64,000 bases of DNA from contig JARWIR010000027.1 in the NCBI GenBank assembly GCA_029959085.1, forward strand, positions 1,550,001 through 1,614,000, in the 5' to 3' direction. Made by a program: the position numbers and the translations under genes. The number at the start of each line of letters is the position of its first letter. The stretch's first letter is position 1. Positions 19,704 through 30,178 of this stretch are shown piece after piece. Source of the stretch: Nemophila menziesii. Its lineage: Eukaryota; Streptophyta; Magnoliopsida; Boraginales; Hydrophyllaceae. The notes beneath the pieces were generated by a model. That model was not told the origin of the DNA, searched no databases, and worked only from the letters and a program-made list of their open reading frames with translations.

Positions 19704-22540
19704 TCAAGATTTGCGAATATAGCCTCCCCAACAACGAGTCAGGCTATGAACGTCAACTAATCTGCGCTTGACCCCAGTTTTGGGGCGAATTTCTATCACC
19801 TTGGCTGAAACAACCTTAGTGATAATGAATGGTCCCATCCACGAGTCTTTGAAACTTCGTGGCCTATTCTCGCGTTTGTGAGCTTTCCATAGAACTTCAT
19901 GGCCAACCCCAAACTCAATGTTTGGCTCAGTATCCACAGGTTTTAAGTGGATCTTCTAAGGAGGGACTTTGTGATGTGAAAGGCTGTGGATGACAGGTAC
20001 GGTGGGATCTAACTTCCTTGGTTTCTTACCCAAGACATAGAAGGTCTCGGATACATTCTTTGCATGAAGGGTGATTGTCCCTTCTTGGAAGTTGATCACA
20101 CTTTGACTTTTGGCCATGAAAGGCCGTCCAAGTATGATTGGAACCTGCTTATCTGCATCAAACTCAAGAATAACAAAGTCAGTAGGGATGGCGATATTAC
20201 CTGTACGGACTAAGACGTCCTCCACTGTTCCCCATGTCCTTTTAACTGAGTTGTCAGAGAACCGCAACTTCACTGGAGTTTTCTCTGATTTCTGAAGTCC
20301 AAGTCTCTCGAACACGGACTTAGGCATAAGATTCACACCAGAACCCACATCATACATAGCTTTCACCTTGAGCATACCATGTAATTGAATGGGAAGATTG
20401 AAACTTCCCGGATCTTTAAGCTTCGTTGGTAGCTCTCTTTCACTTCTTCTTGAAACCCTCAGGTTCTCTCTTGGGATCTCTACACTCGCCTTTTTCTCAG
20501 GAATAACTTGCGTATAAACTTGTTGCGGTGTAAGTCCTCTCTTCGCAATCTCAAGCATTTGGGCGTTGATATTTTCAGGTTGATACGCCTCTACAAATGT
20601 CTTGAGTACAGTGTCATCCTTAGGATTTGTAACAGGAATAGTTGATGACACTGGTTGAACAATAGGTGGCGATTCCACCTTCTCCTCTTCTTTCTCTTCT
20701 TGCACAGCAGGTGCAACTTCATCTTCTGATTCCTCCTTTGAGGCTTCTTTCTCTTTAGCCAGCTCAGCTGCATAATCCACTACCGATCGAATTTCCTCTT
20801 GCATCTTCCTCAGTAGTTGTATAAATTCGGCCTTCTCTTGATCGTCCTCAACATAAGCCTCAGAACAGTCAGATTCCACAGGGCTAGACTTGGTTGGTTC
20901 TTCTTCGGTACTCGGAACTTCCATGGCACTAACGGCAGCATGCGGTACTTCCTCTTCTTTTTCTGTAATTTCAAGGCAAATAGCCTTGCAAGCTTCGAAC
21001 CCAACATTGTTTTCACCTCCTTTGATTGCCTTTACTTCTTTTTGTTCTACCAAATTTGTTAAAACTTTGTTTAATTGTTTTACTTGAGTACCTAATATCT
21101 AAAGTATGGCATCTTGTCCTCTGACCTTCTCTTCCTGAGCGTTCATAGTCGTGGTCAAACGGTCTAGAGCTTGTGCTATCTGTTGATTGTCCATAGATCC
21201 CTCTTGAGGATACTGAGGTAAAGCTTTTTGATCTAATGAATCGGTATAGGCATCTTGAGCAGGTTGTTGTGGGGGAGCAGGTCTATGTTGATTTTGATAC
21301 TGAACTCTCTGTTGGAAAGAGTTGTTCTGGGGGCGCGGTTGATAATGACCAGGATTAGCGGCCCCTTGTGGATTTGAATACTTCATACCCGGATGGTTTC
21401 GGTTACCCCATTGATAACCTCCGTGATTGGATATAAAGTAATCAGATTGCGGATTTGATTCGCACTCTTCCCATGTATGATTGTTAACCCCACATTGTTG
21501 ACAACCTTGTGCTTCTTGTACTACGTTTGCAGCGGCTAAATTCTTTTCCATTGCTATTTTCAGCTCTTTGATTTGATTTTCTAATGCGGATATCTGAGCT
21601 GAGTTCGCAGTTTCTGCATCTAAACAAAGCGTTCCTCGGGTCTTTGCTACAGAAGCTCGCGTTGAAGGCCAACTTCTTTCTTGTCCCATAATATTTTCTA
21701 ACACCTCGGAAGCCTCATTGTGATTCATGGACACAAAATTACCCTTTCCAATGTTATCCACCTTCTCTCTACCTTTATCATTAAGACCTTCATAGAACAT
21801 AGCAAGTTGTAGAGCAGATGTATAACCATGGAGCGGACATCTAGTTAATTTTTGTTGAAACCTTGTCCATGCTTCTCCCACTGTTTCTCCATCTTCTTGG
21901 CAAAATCTTGCAAGCTCGGTTTGATCTTTGAGTCTCATGCTCTTCGGATAAATCAGTTAAAGAACGCGGCTTGAAGTTCTCTCCAAGAATGAATAGTCCC
22001 ATGTGGTTGTCTCTCTAGCCAATCGCTAGCTCTACCGGTCAAGAAGAACGAAAACATATGACAATACAGTTGCTCGCGTGTAATGCCAGGAGTAATGTAG
22101 GCATCACAAATCTGCATGAACTTCTGAATCGATCTTACCGGATCTTGAATTGATGTACCAGTATAGAGTACGAAACTTTGAAATTGACTGAGCATACCCG
22201 GATCGGGTCTAAATTTAATATTCGGAATCTTTGGAGGGCGGTAACCGATTGGTTGAACATGGAATGGTACATGAAGGCCAGGTAGGTCTTGTTCAACTTG
22301 GTTCTATTGATTATTCTGGTTATTTTGCCCATTACCTCCTCCTGCTGGTAGTTGTACACCAGGTGGTGGATCTTGTTGTTGGATCCCTGGTTGATTTTGA
22401 TGTAATCCACCAGGTGGTGGTCCAAGTGGTGGATCTTGGGCTGCCATTACTCTTCTTAAGGCTCTTTCCTCACGAACACGTTTGTTGTAAGGTCTGAAGC
22501 TCCTCTCAGGCTCTGATAAAGGAGGCCAAGAATTAAACAC
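19704..22540 (-). pseudogene. Gag-protease-GPF polyprotein (element B), broken
   Basis: Starts at ATG 22,540 after the primer site. Order on the minus strand: Pro/Gln/Gly-rich N-terminus, gag domain (22,195-21,700), CCHC knuckle (CQQCGVNNHTWEEC, about 21,510-21,465), acidic E/K-rich region, retropepsin-like domain (YDVGSGVNLMPKS, about 20,350) and an integrase-type tail with WMGPFIITKV, ending near 19,704. Lesions: TAG near 22,306 and TGA near 21,950 (both shared with A), a 1-bp deletion close to the TGA, TAG at 21,099-21,101 and a stop just before 19,937. No reverse transcriptase, RNase H or integrase core is encoded. The shared lesions show that A and B come from one already damaged copy or tolerate those stops. 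Confidence 0.82.
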
Positions 22541-22671
22541 TGTGAAACCTGAAAAAGACTAAAGCAAACCACAAGCGTAAATCTGGAAAAATAAAAACTA
22601 AAAACTGAAAAGTAAAACTAATTAAAAACTACTACTCGAAATAGATAACCCACACGCTAACGAGACACAAG

Positions 22672-22689
22672 TCCCCGGCAGCGGCGCCA
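22672..22689 (-). promoter_or_regulatory. Primer binding site, tRNA-Asp type (B)
   Basis: The minus strand reads TGGCGCCGCTGCCGGGGA six bases inside the 5' LTR, the same site as in D and F. So B could share the priming and trans-acting machinery of the autonomous family. Confidence 0.8.
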
Positions 22690-22695
22690 AAAACT

Positions 22696-24225
22696 TGGTG
22701 TCGCCTAGGGTGTGATAAAAATAAGATAAAATTAAGTTAAGAAACTACGCACTCTCACCCTAGACAGGCACAGTACTGCAAGTATTACAGGACGTATGCA
22801 AGTTTTAGTTAGTAAGTTGAGTTCGTTCTCAGGGACTTAAGTGTGTTATACGCGTGAGTAGGAATAACGAGTAAGAAGTAAATAATTAAAGACAAAAAAT
22901 AAAAGCAAATAGATTTCGTGTTTAAGAATTAAAACTAAGATAATAAAGACAATAAAATAAATACTAAGAATGTGAGATGAGAAGTATAGCTTAGGTTTTG
23001 CTAGTATGCACTAATCCTTCTAATTCTATCTATGAATCTAGTTAATAAGGGAGAATATTAGCTCTTGGTATACTTAGTCAGGATTCTAATTTCCCATACC
23101 TTAGACCTTGAGAGCGACTAAGGGGGCTACGGCACAACCAAGAAGTGATTTCAAATAGGGTTATCAAATGCTACTAAGGCCCTAAGCAAATACTTCAATC
23201 ATTGGTGATATGGTGATTAAAACAAACCCTAATGACTATCTAGTTAGAATCATGTTTTTTCAGAACTAATATCGACACTAGACATTATGTGGTGGTTCAA
23301 TAGTTAAACACCCTGTCAAGGAGACCATCTAACTACTATTAAAACAATCCTAAAGTGATCAGTTCTAGGAAAGACATTAAATCAAAACACATAAACAAAT
23401 ATTAAGTAAGTAGCTAATATCAAATTAAAACATATAATTCCCAAAGAAACTTAGATAGAAGAATTAGAATTCATAGATTATACATTATGCAAAACCCAAG
23501 CTATGGGGAGTTTAGTTCATACCTGAAGGAAATAAACTAAAAGAAATTACAAAAGACATCATCATGCTCTCTACAATAAACTAGAAGAATAAAACCTTAA
23601 GAACTAATTACTATGAGGCAAGGATGATTTTACAAGTGATATAAGGGTGTATTTATAGGTGTTTAGAAGACCTAATTCGTTTTCTTGAGGAAGAGGTAAG
23701 GTATTGGACTTCTAGCCCAACTCAAATTCGTATGGAAATAAAGATAAACACTGCTGGACCGTTTTGAGCATATCTTATTCGTTATTGGTCGGTTTGAGCT
23801 CCATAAGATACCAAAAGAATCGCAACATAATTATCTCTGTCCCTATTAAAGGAAATTACCAAAATCGGCCTATTTATTGGGTAAAATAGCACTTCTTTAG
23901 GCGTGTACTGCAGAATCCTAGATTAGGCAGCTTTTCGTTTTCCATCTTTTTAGCTTTTGTTTCCTTATCTCCAATTACCATGCAAATCTATTTCCATATC
24001 TTGTAATCTTTGACTTGAACTCTAATTAAACTCCATAATTATATTTAAAGCTACACACTAAATAAACAATTACACCCAATATGCTCTATAAATATTATTT
24101 TACTAGCTCAAGACTCAAAATAGGAAAGTGCACTATTTCTCAAGAAAATCGACCATTATGACTTCTAAATCACTAAAAATGATGTCTCATCCTAACATTA
24201 ATCTATCACAAATAAGGAGACATCA
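22696..24225 (-). repeat. 5' LTR of element B
   Basis: 1,530 bp, from TGGTGTCGCC at its left to GGAGACATCA at its right (TG...CA in element sense). TATAAATA lies at 23,650-23,657 on the minus strand. Only the terminal bases resemble the G/F LTR; the body is a different family. Confidence 0.88.
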
Positions 24226-24720
24226 GTCACACTGTGAGAAGGCCGGGGGCGCTAAAAATCGACAGCAAAGACAGTCCGCTACGAGGGCATTATCGGCTTA
24301 AGTGAGGAAATTTTTCGCAGGCTGACATTTCTCTCACACTCAAGATACAAGTTGGGATCCTAAGCCACACGGGAGACACTTAATCTTATGTGTAACCGAC
24401 GTGTGATATCCTTGATACAGGTGCATATGGTTATTATTTTATCTTGGTCTGGTTATATAAAGTGTGAATGTACTATCAACCCAGTGTAGATGTGGACCAT
24501 TCCCAAACCTCGGGGGAGAGGGGTGGGCGACGTTTGACGTGTCAGCCCGTCTCGTTTGGTATCAGAGCCTACTTGTCTCTAGTCAAGCCAAAGCAGCCAC
24601 GGAGACATACGACAGTGGGGACATATGCAGAGGGCATGTCGGTTGGGTATGTCATGATGACTTGCAAACCCCAAGGTATCGTTATTCATTGTACCTAAGT
24701 AATATCTTTAATATTATGCA
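24226..24720 (+). mobile_element. Relic LTR and leader of another retrotransposon
   Basis: The TGGTATCAGAGC at 24,557-24,568 is the standard primer site complementary to initiator tRNA-Met, used by Ty1/copia and many other plant elements. The preceding 330 bp would be LTR sequence; the following 160 bp, leader. No protein domain follows, so it may be a truncated element or a small non-autonomous one. Element B abuts its left side directly. Confidence 0.55.
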
Positions 24721-25008
24721 AATCCTCTAATGTGCATAGTAGTATCACAATTTTTAGTAGAGCAGAGAGAGTATTGAATTAGTATCATACTTTAAGTCTG
24801 CTACTTAAATAATGGTAATGCGTTGAAACACTAATTAAGTTTTCAAAATTTAAAATGGCAGGTAGATCTGATATAAAAATTGTTTAGAGTAATGTTATAC
24901 TAACTGTTTATACTACCCCATTATTATGTGGTATATAGTATTAATTATTATTTATTTATAATATTTTTTAGTCAAAAATAAACTTCATTAAACACAAAAT
25001 ATTACAAC
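24721..25008. other. AT-rich spacer, no gene seen
   Basis: Low-complexity AT-rich DNA with no supported feature. The end nearest 25,008 may be the 3' untranslated part of the LINE tail that follows on the minus strand. Confidence 0.4.
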
Positions 25009-25385
25009 TTAACCTATTCCAGTTTGTTCAAAATCAAGCTCTAGTAGCTTAGCTAATTGGGAAGGAGGGAAAGCACTCCAAATACCAAACAAACCTCCAC
25101 AAAATTTTTGTTTAGCAATCCAATCATCTATCCTGTTGTTAGATCTCTTAACAAAAGAGATTTTAAGCCCATAAAGTTCTTTACAAAATATAATGTTCTT
25201 AATCAAAGCCTTAGTAATACTAGCAATTTTACACTTAGCATTAATTTGATTAATAATACTACAGTTATCACTCTCAATGAAGACACTTCCAATTGGATAC
25301 TTTGATGCCATCTCGCAAGCAGCATAACTTCCCCTTCCTTCTGCATCTTCTACTGAGCTTGTGTTAATTGCTTTGGCAAACCCTT
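25009..25385 (-). pseudogene. LINE RNase H domain, C-terminal part
   Basis: The minus-strand frame carries VFIESDNCSIINQINAK and ISFVKRSNNRIDDWIAKQ, the second half of the plant RNase H-like domain found at the end of LINE reverse transcriptase proteins, and ends at a stop at 25,009. Element D split it from its first half: the frame runs on into 32,610-33,172 once D and one CCCTT copy are left out of account. It is a remnant; the reverse transcriptase proper is not in the window. Confidence 0.75.
25381..25385. repeat. Target-site duplication of element D, left copy (CCCTT)
   Basis: CCCTT precedes the LTR start and recurs at 32,605-32,609. Confidence 0.9.
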
Positions 25386-26994
25386 TGATGTCTCCCTAAA
25401 TGTTCTAATTTTATGCCCTTTGGAGACATCATTTTTGGTGTTTATTTGAATATTTAGATAGACTTTTGGTGCTAATATGCAATAATCCGGAATTTCCATT
25501 TTATTTCTAGTAATTTTGATTTATTAAACTTTTGTGCGTAATATTGGTATTTTTAGTGTAAAGTTTACAGGTTTTAGATGTTAGCTAGAAGAGGAATCCG
25601 AGGAGAAAGTCAAAGATCATGATATGGAGTCAAGACTTAAAGATAAATCCCGAAGATATTTTTTAGAGCTGGAAATCTATTTTCCAGGACATAGATTGCT
25701 GATTTCGAGGTGCTTAAGAGATGATTTAGCCGCTGACCCTTGAAGAGATTATGTTCCTTATCGAGTTACGGAACTTTAGCAACTGGAATGAGGTCAATCG
25801 GGGTCATAACGAAGCGGGAAAAGCCGTTTTAGTGAAGGTGTATCAGCAGTTACGGGATTTGGGCTTAATTAGTGGACTTGGGCTTTTCTAATTTTTACTT
25901 AATCCTTAAGTAAAAGCCCTAATCCGATTTTATGATTATAAATAGGTCTTTAGACCTCATTATTCAGTACCTCTCAATTTGTTCTTCAAATCATCTCATC
26001 CTTAGAAGAGAGTGTCAAGACAATTCACATTCTACAAGATTAAACACCAGAGAGAAGTCAACGGAAGGAAGAAGAAGAAGCTACAAGAGCTGGAGAGGGT
26101 CTATATCTCCGTTCGTAGTCATTCCTATTCCGGAAATTAGGTTTTTCTTATCTTTAATTTTGTAATCAAATATGAATTCCTTTATTTTTAATTTAGTTTT
26201 TAATTTTAATATGAGCTAAGCTTTCCATAGTGTTTGAGAACAAACAACGGGTGAATCTTAATTTTATGAAATAACGAATGTTGAATTTGGGTTTAGATTA
26301 AATTAAATTAGATTGGGTTCATTACTCTTTTCAATAATTTGTGATTATTTACTGATTTTAGAGTCGCGAACTAAGATTAGGTATTAGTATCTAGGCTATT
26401 CCAATTAGTGGCGATTGGATCATCCTGACGGAGGGTTTAGGTACGGAAATATTTATTGAATCTGAAATAGAAGCTATTGATTCTGACGAACTTAGCTAAT
26501 TTTAGGGCCAACGAGGTAAAACACTTAAACATCCAACGGTGGATCATATTTACCCTGACGGGACTAGTGACACTTTAGGATTGCCTTATAGTCCACCCTG
26601 ACGGGGGTATAAGGAATTTAGAATCCCGACCATTGTAATTGACCAATTTAGCCCTTAAACAACATAAGTTAGGAAATAAGATTAGGAGGATCCTTGCGTT
26701 CTCAAGTGCTACATCTCATATTGCGTTTCACTTATTTTACTTGCGTCTTAGCTTCTACTTGCATTTAATTATTTATCTTTTATTCATTAGCTTTAATCAA
26801 CAAAACCAAACAAACATTTTATTATCTTTTACTTTCATAAGTGCATCAATCACTACTTGCTAAACATTGTGATCAACCATCCGTCCTTGGAACGAATCTG
26901 TATTATCATACATACTACTTGGGACAACCGTACACTTGCGGTTGTGGTTCGATTAGCATTTGCATTTATTTTTAGAACACACAAAGGACCACCA
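25386..26994 (+). repeat. 5' LTR of element D
   Basis: Begins TGATGTCTCC, ends GGACCACCA; 1,609 bp; TATAAATA at 25,937-25,944. The 77-codon frame at 25,932-26,165 occurs identically in both LTRs and has no recognisable product. Confidence 0.93.
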
Positions 26995-27000
26995 AGTTTT

Positions 27001-27018
27001 TGGCGCCGCTGCCGGGGA
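27001..27018 (+). promoter_or_regulatory. Primer binding site, tRNA-Asp type (D)
   Basis: TGGCGCCGCTGCCGGGGA, six bases after the LTR, identical to B and F. Confidence 0.85.
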
Positions 27019-27122
27019 CGGTAGCGTGTGACCACGGTGTTTATCCGTTAGTGATTAGTTGCATTTTTATTTTCAGTTTTACGTTGTTTTGTTTTAGTCT
27101 CTTTTCAGGTTTTTCTTTAGGT

Positions 27123-28364
27123 ATGGAGAATTTTCGTTATCAAGTTCAAACTCCACCACAATCCTGGTGGGATCAACTGCAAGACTCCTTTGATAGAATA
27201 TATACTTTTCATAATTTGACACGAGGGAGCTTTAGAGATCACGAGGAAAGACTCAAGAAGTTGGAAGAATCACTCAATGGTTTCATCAACACTTCAATGG
27301 TTGATATGAAAAATGATGAGGCAATAATCAACGCTACCACATCATTAGTGCAAGACATGCAACAAAAACATCAAATTATGGAGCAAAGATTGATGCAACT
27401 CACAGAGACAATTGAGAGGATACAACAAGCACCATCTATGCAACTTGGCCAAGGTACAACAATTGATGATGAGGCCATTGGAATTGATAGCGATGTTTGG
27501 TTTGATGTATTTGAAGAGTTTAGTCTTCAAGAAGAGGATGAATTGGAATCGCCACAAGTTGCAACTAGTGAACTAGAGATTCCAATGAGAGAAGAACCAA
27601 TCACGCTAAGAATAGATGAGGTAACTATTGATAAGCAAGTTGATGATGAGTTTGAATTTTGTAAAGATGATATTTCGGCTATAGAAGAATCTACCAAGCT
27701 GGTTTTAGAGGAATCAAATGTTGAGTCCTTGGTTGAAAAAGAAACAGAAGAAATAGAAGAGATTAGGATGGATTCTCCACCTAATACTCCTCTCTTATCA
27801 CCTCCAAATCCGATAAAGATAGACATGTTAGAGGATGATACAGTAAATAAAGCATTTGTAGAAGCGTTTAGCGAAGCTAGAATCAACACCCAAATGCTTG
27901 AAAGTGATACAAAAGAACTCACACCGCAACAAATATTCACAGAAGCTATTTCAGAATTAAATGAGAATGCGAGTGTAGAGATTGAGATTGAAGACGTGGC
28001 CCTCATAACAAAAGAAAGTTCTGAAACATCCATTGTTTTGGACAAAAAGCTAGAGGAGGTGCAACTTGAGTTACCCATTGTTCTAGAAGTACCTAAAGAG
28101 GTTAAAGAGAAGAACCACCACCATGAATCCGTGAAAAAGAGAGCTAAAGATGAGTTTGGGGTTGGAACCAAGGTTGCTTGGAAGGCTTCTAAACAAGAGA
28201 ATAAGCCACGAGGTTTCAAAAATGCGTGGATGGGACCATTTGTTGTTACTCGATTGGTGACAGCAAAATTAATAGAGATACAACCTTTGAGAGGTCAAAG
28301 GCGGCGAATTGTAGACATACATAACCTCACCCATTGCTGGGGAGGCTACATACTCAAGGGATAA
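27123..28364 (+). CDS. Element D protein: coiled-coil/acidic protein with integrase-type GPF tail
   Basis: 413 residues from ATG 27,123 (MENFRYQVQTPPQ), chosen because the frame upstream of it runs only through the primer site and leader without an ATG. Residues about 30-110 are helical and probably a coiled coil; 120-330 are very acidic. A segment DDTVNKAFVEAF then QMLESDTKELTPQQIFTEA matches the equivalent part of the A/B protein (DDTVLKTFVEAY, TPQQVYTQV). The last 75 residues (GVGTKVAWKASKQENKPRGF, WMGPFVVTRL, RRRIVDIHNLTHCWGGYI) match the tail of A/B at about 60% and resemble the integrase GPY/F module. There is no gag domain, zinc knuckle, protease or polymerase. The role is unknown; binding to the integration complex or to chromatin is a guess. 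Confidence 0.8.
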   Translation: MENFRYQVQTPPQSWWDQLQDSFDRIYTFHNLTRGSFRDHEERLKKLEESLNGFINTSMVDMKNDEAIINATTSLVQDMQQKHQIMEQRLMQLTETIERIQQAPSMQLGQGTTIDDEAIGIDSDVWFDVFEEFSLQEEDELESPQVATSELEIPMREEPITLRIDEVTIDKQVDDEFEFCKDDISAIEESTKLVLEESNVESLVEKETEEIEEIRMDSPPNTPLLSPPNPIKIDMLEDDTVNKAFVEAFSEARINTQMLESDTKELTPQQIFTEAISELNENASVEIEIEDVALITKESSETSIVLDKKLEEVQLELPIVLEVPKEVKEKNHHHESVKKRAKDEFGVGTKVAWKASKQENKPRGFKNAWMGPFVVTRLVTAKLIEIQPLRGQRRRIVDIHNLTHCWGGYILKG

Positions 28365-28553
28365 TGGAGGTAACCCGTCAAACTTTAAATGACGTTAAAT
28401 AAAAGTGCTTCTTGGGAGACAACCCATGTTTTAAATTGCTTTCATGTCTTTAAATTCTTAGTGTAAATTAGAGTAATGGTTCTTTATTTAGTGTTTATTT
28501 TTAAGAAATGAGGAAGGGTAGTTGTTTTTGATGATTGCAGGGGTAAAAGGGTC

Positions 28554-28566
28554 ATGAGTTTGGGGT
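28554..28566 (+). promoter_or_regulatory. PPT-like motif, position 1, element D
   Basis: ATGAGTTTGGGGT, one base from the consensus, about 190 bp after the ORF stop and before the palindromic array, as in G. Confidence 0.45.
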
Positions 28567-28610
28567 CAAAACGATGAGAAAACGAAAAATTATGGAGTCA
28601 ACAGCAGGTT

Positions 28611-28941
28611 TGACCGGCTAGCCGGCGGATACGCCGGCATACCGGCCAAAAACGCTGAAGACCCCCAAACTCTTTGACCACTGCGTCAGCGATGACGCAG
28701 CATTGCTGCGTCACCATTCGCGCCAGCGAGAAATCCACCGGCATGCCGGCGAATCCGCCGGCTAGCCGGCCAACTGGAGGAAGAGTTTCTGGTCCTTGCG
28801 TCAGCGACGACGCAAGGTTGCTGCGTCTTGAAATGCGCCATCGACATTTCGCCGGCATGCCGGCGTATCCGCCGGCTAGCCGGCCGAAGAAGCAGGACTT
28901 TCTGATCACTGCGTCAGCGACGACGCAAGAGGCTTGCGTCA
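28611..28941 (+). repeat. Palindromic GC-rich array of element D
   Basis: Two palindrome modules alternate, three copies each: one containing GCCGGCTAGCCGGC and GCCGGCATGCCGGC (about 28,612-28,646, 28,736-28,771 and 28,851-28,886), and one containing TGCGTCAGCGACGACGCA (about 28,683, 28,798 and 28,911). The first copy of the CCGGC module is inverted relative to the other two, so long stems of about 35 bp can form besides the local hairpins. An 18-base A run follows at about 28,947. Confidence 0.8.
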
Positions 28942-28964
28942 GAGGTAAAAAAAAAAAAAAAAAA

Positions 28965-29279
28965 TTAGCCTCTTTCTCATGCTAAGCCTCCAGTGACGAA
29001 TCCTAGCCTCCAACTACTCCAAGAATCATCATTAAAACAACATCATACCACCAATCCTTCCCTCTAAACATCATCCAAGATCACAATCAAATCATTAAAC
29101 TTCCAAAATACCAAAGCTTCACACTTTAATCCGAAGTTTTCTTTCACCAAAGCTAAAATTTATCCATTAAACCTTCCCAAACCTTGAAATATCCATGACC
29201 CAGCTCTAAACAATCCATAATTCAAACCCAAACCTTCAAGAACACTAAAATCACAATTTTATCCAAGGGTCTTGAAGCT
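28965..29279 (+). other. Leader-like spacer before the vestigial small ORF (D)
   Basis: AT-rich spacer rich in CAA and CCA triplets, equivalent to 14,100-14,410 in G. It ends in an 8-bp stem (CTTCAAGA/TCTTGAAG) in front of the position-2 motif. No gene seen. Confidence 0.45.
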
Positions 29280-29292
29280 TTGAGTTTGGGGT
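29280..29292 (+). promoter_or_regulatory. PPT-like motif, position 2, element D
   Basis: TTGAGTTTGGGGT eight bases before the ATG at 29,301, the same relation as in G and F. Confidence 0.5.
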
Positions 29293-29300
29293 CATCGGAG

Positions 29301-29393
29301 ATGACCATGAAGGTTAGGAAAGGTACGAAGAACATGGTGAAGAAAGAGAATTGGGTATTAAGGAAAGATTTTACTATAGGAGATGATGCTTAG
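29301..29393 (+). pseudogene. Vestigial small 3' ORF of element D
   Basis: 30 codons starting MTMKVRKGTKNMVKK at the place of the G/F small ORF, then a stop. The next 140 bp have no continuous frame. Its position and its MT start suggest a decayed relative of the second ORF of G, F or B, but there is too little sequence to prove it. Confidence 0.4.
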
Positions 29394-29591
29394 AGGGCAA
29401 GTAATAAATGAAAACGTGGAAAAATTGAAAAAGTTCGAGGTGATGAAGAACAATTTAAAGGAAACCATTGATGAAGAAGAATTCGAAACCTCAACTTGGA
29501 CGCAACACCGACACCAGCCTCGCGCTGGTTAAGATACGTTTTCTTTCCTTTTTCATTTAGTGTAAATTATTTTATTGCTTTGAGTCTTTTC

Positions 29592-29628
29592 GAGTCGTGG
29601 GGACACGACTCATTTTTGAGTTTGGGGT
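29592..29628 (+). promoter_or_regulatory. Stem-loop plus PPT-like motif, position 3, element D
   Basis: GAGTCGTG (29,592-29,599), GGGA loop, CACGACTC (29,604-29,611), then TTGAGTTTGGGGT at 29,616-29,628. Confidence 0.65.
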
Positions 29629-30165
29629 GGGGTTCGTTGCCTCATCCCAGTTTTTATGTGTTTATTTGCTTTTATTTGCTTTCAATAAAATAATTTTCGG
29701 AGTTGCGTTTGACTATAGAAGATTTTAAATGTTCCTTTAAGCATACTTTGGATGAATCTATGATAGTAAATAGTGGACTTTAGGGATTGATATAGAACGC
29801 ACTTACAATTGCATGCGAACATAGGTAATTGATAGGAAAAATTAATGAACAATGCAAATGAAGTAAGCTTGTACTTAAGGAATATGTTTGGTGTGTAGAA
29901 CGTGAAATCTTAATTAGTAGAGAACCCACCTAGATATGAACTAGAGACAAGCTATGTACTTAGGAAAATGATAGGGGCAGTTCTTTGTTAGCCATTTGAA
30001 TCCTTTTAGCTTGTTATCCCTTATTATAATTTTATCCGTCTTAGCCCAATTTTGAGCCTTAAGCCTTTTCTTTTGTAGCCACGATATAAGCCCATTATCC
30101 TTTAGATTATTAGGCATGACCAAATGACCCGCACTTGAATCACAACCCTGAGACTTGTCTCGAGC

Positions 30166-30178
30166 TTGAGTTTGGGGT
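30166..30178 (+). promoter_or_regulatory. PPT-like motif, position 4, element D
   Basis: TTGAGTTTGGGGT followed by GGTGGGACC, as in the other elements. Confidence 0.5.

Larger units (their letters stand above)
3350..24225 (-). mobile_element. Element B: non-autonomous Athila-like element, interrupted by element G
   Basis: Minus-strand element with its 5' LTR at 22,696-24,225, a tRNA-Asp-type primer site at 22,672-22,689 and a gag-protease-GPF frame at 19,704-22,540. Further 3' are a palindromic array at 19,109-19,477, a broken second ORF at 17,584-18,669, a 3' noncoding part at 17,175-17,583 plus 4,827-6,091, and a 3' LTR at 3,350-4,826. The plus-strand element G (6,092-17,169) splits it. 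Removing G and one ACTAT copy makes B continuous at about 10 kb. Reverse transcriptase, RNase H and integrase core are absent, so it would have depended on a relative. Its own target duplication cannot be tested because its left end runs into element A. Confidence 0.85.

Noticed and set aside
25932..26165. 77-codon frame, repeated at 31,544-31,777
   Set aside because: Sits around the LTR TATA box in both LTRs of D and has no motif; it is identical only because the LTRs are.
27527..28219. 230-codon minus-strand frame
   Set aside because: Lies antisense to the element D ORF, which has conserved motifs and a proper start; the antisense frame has none.
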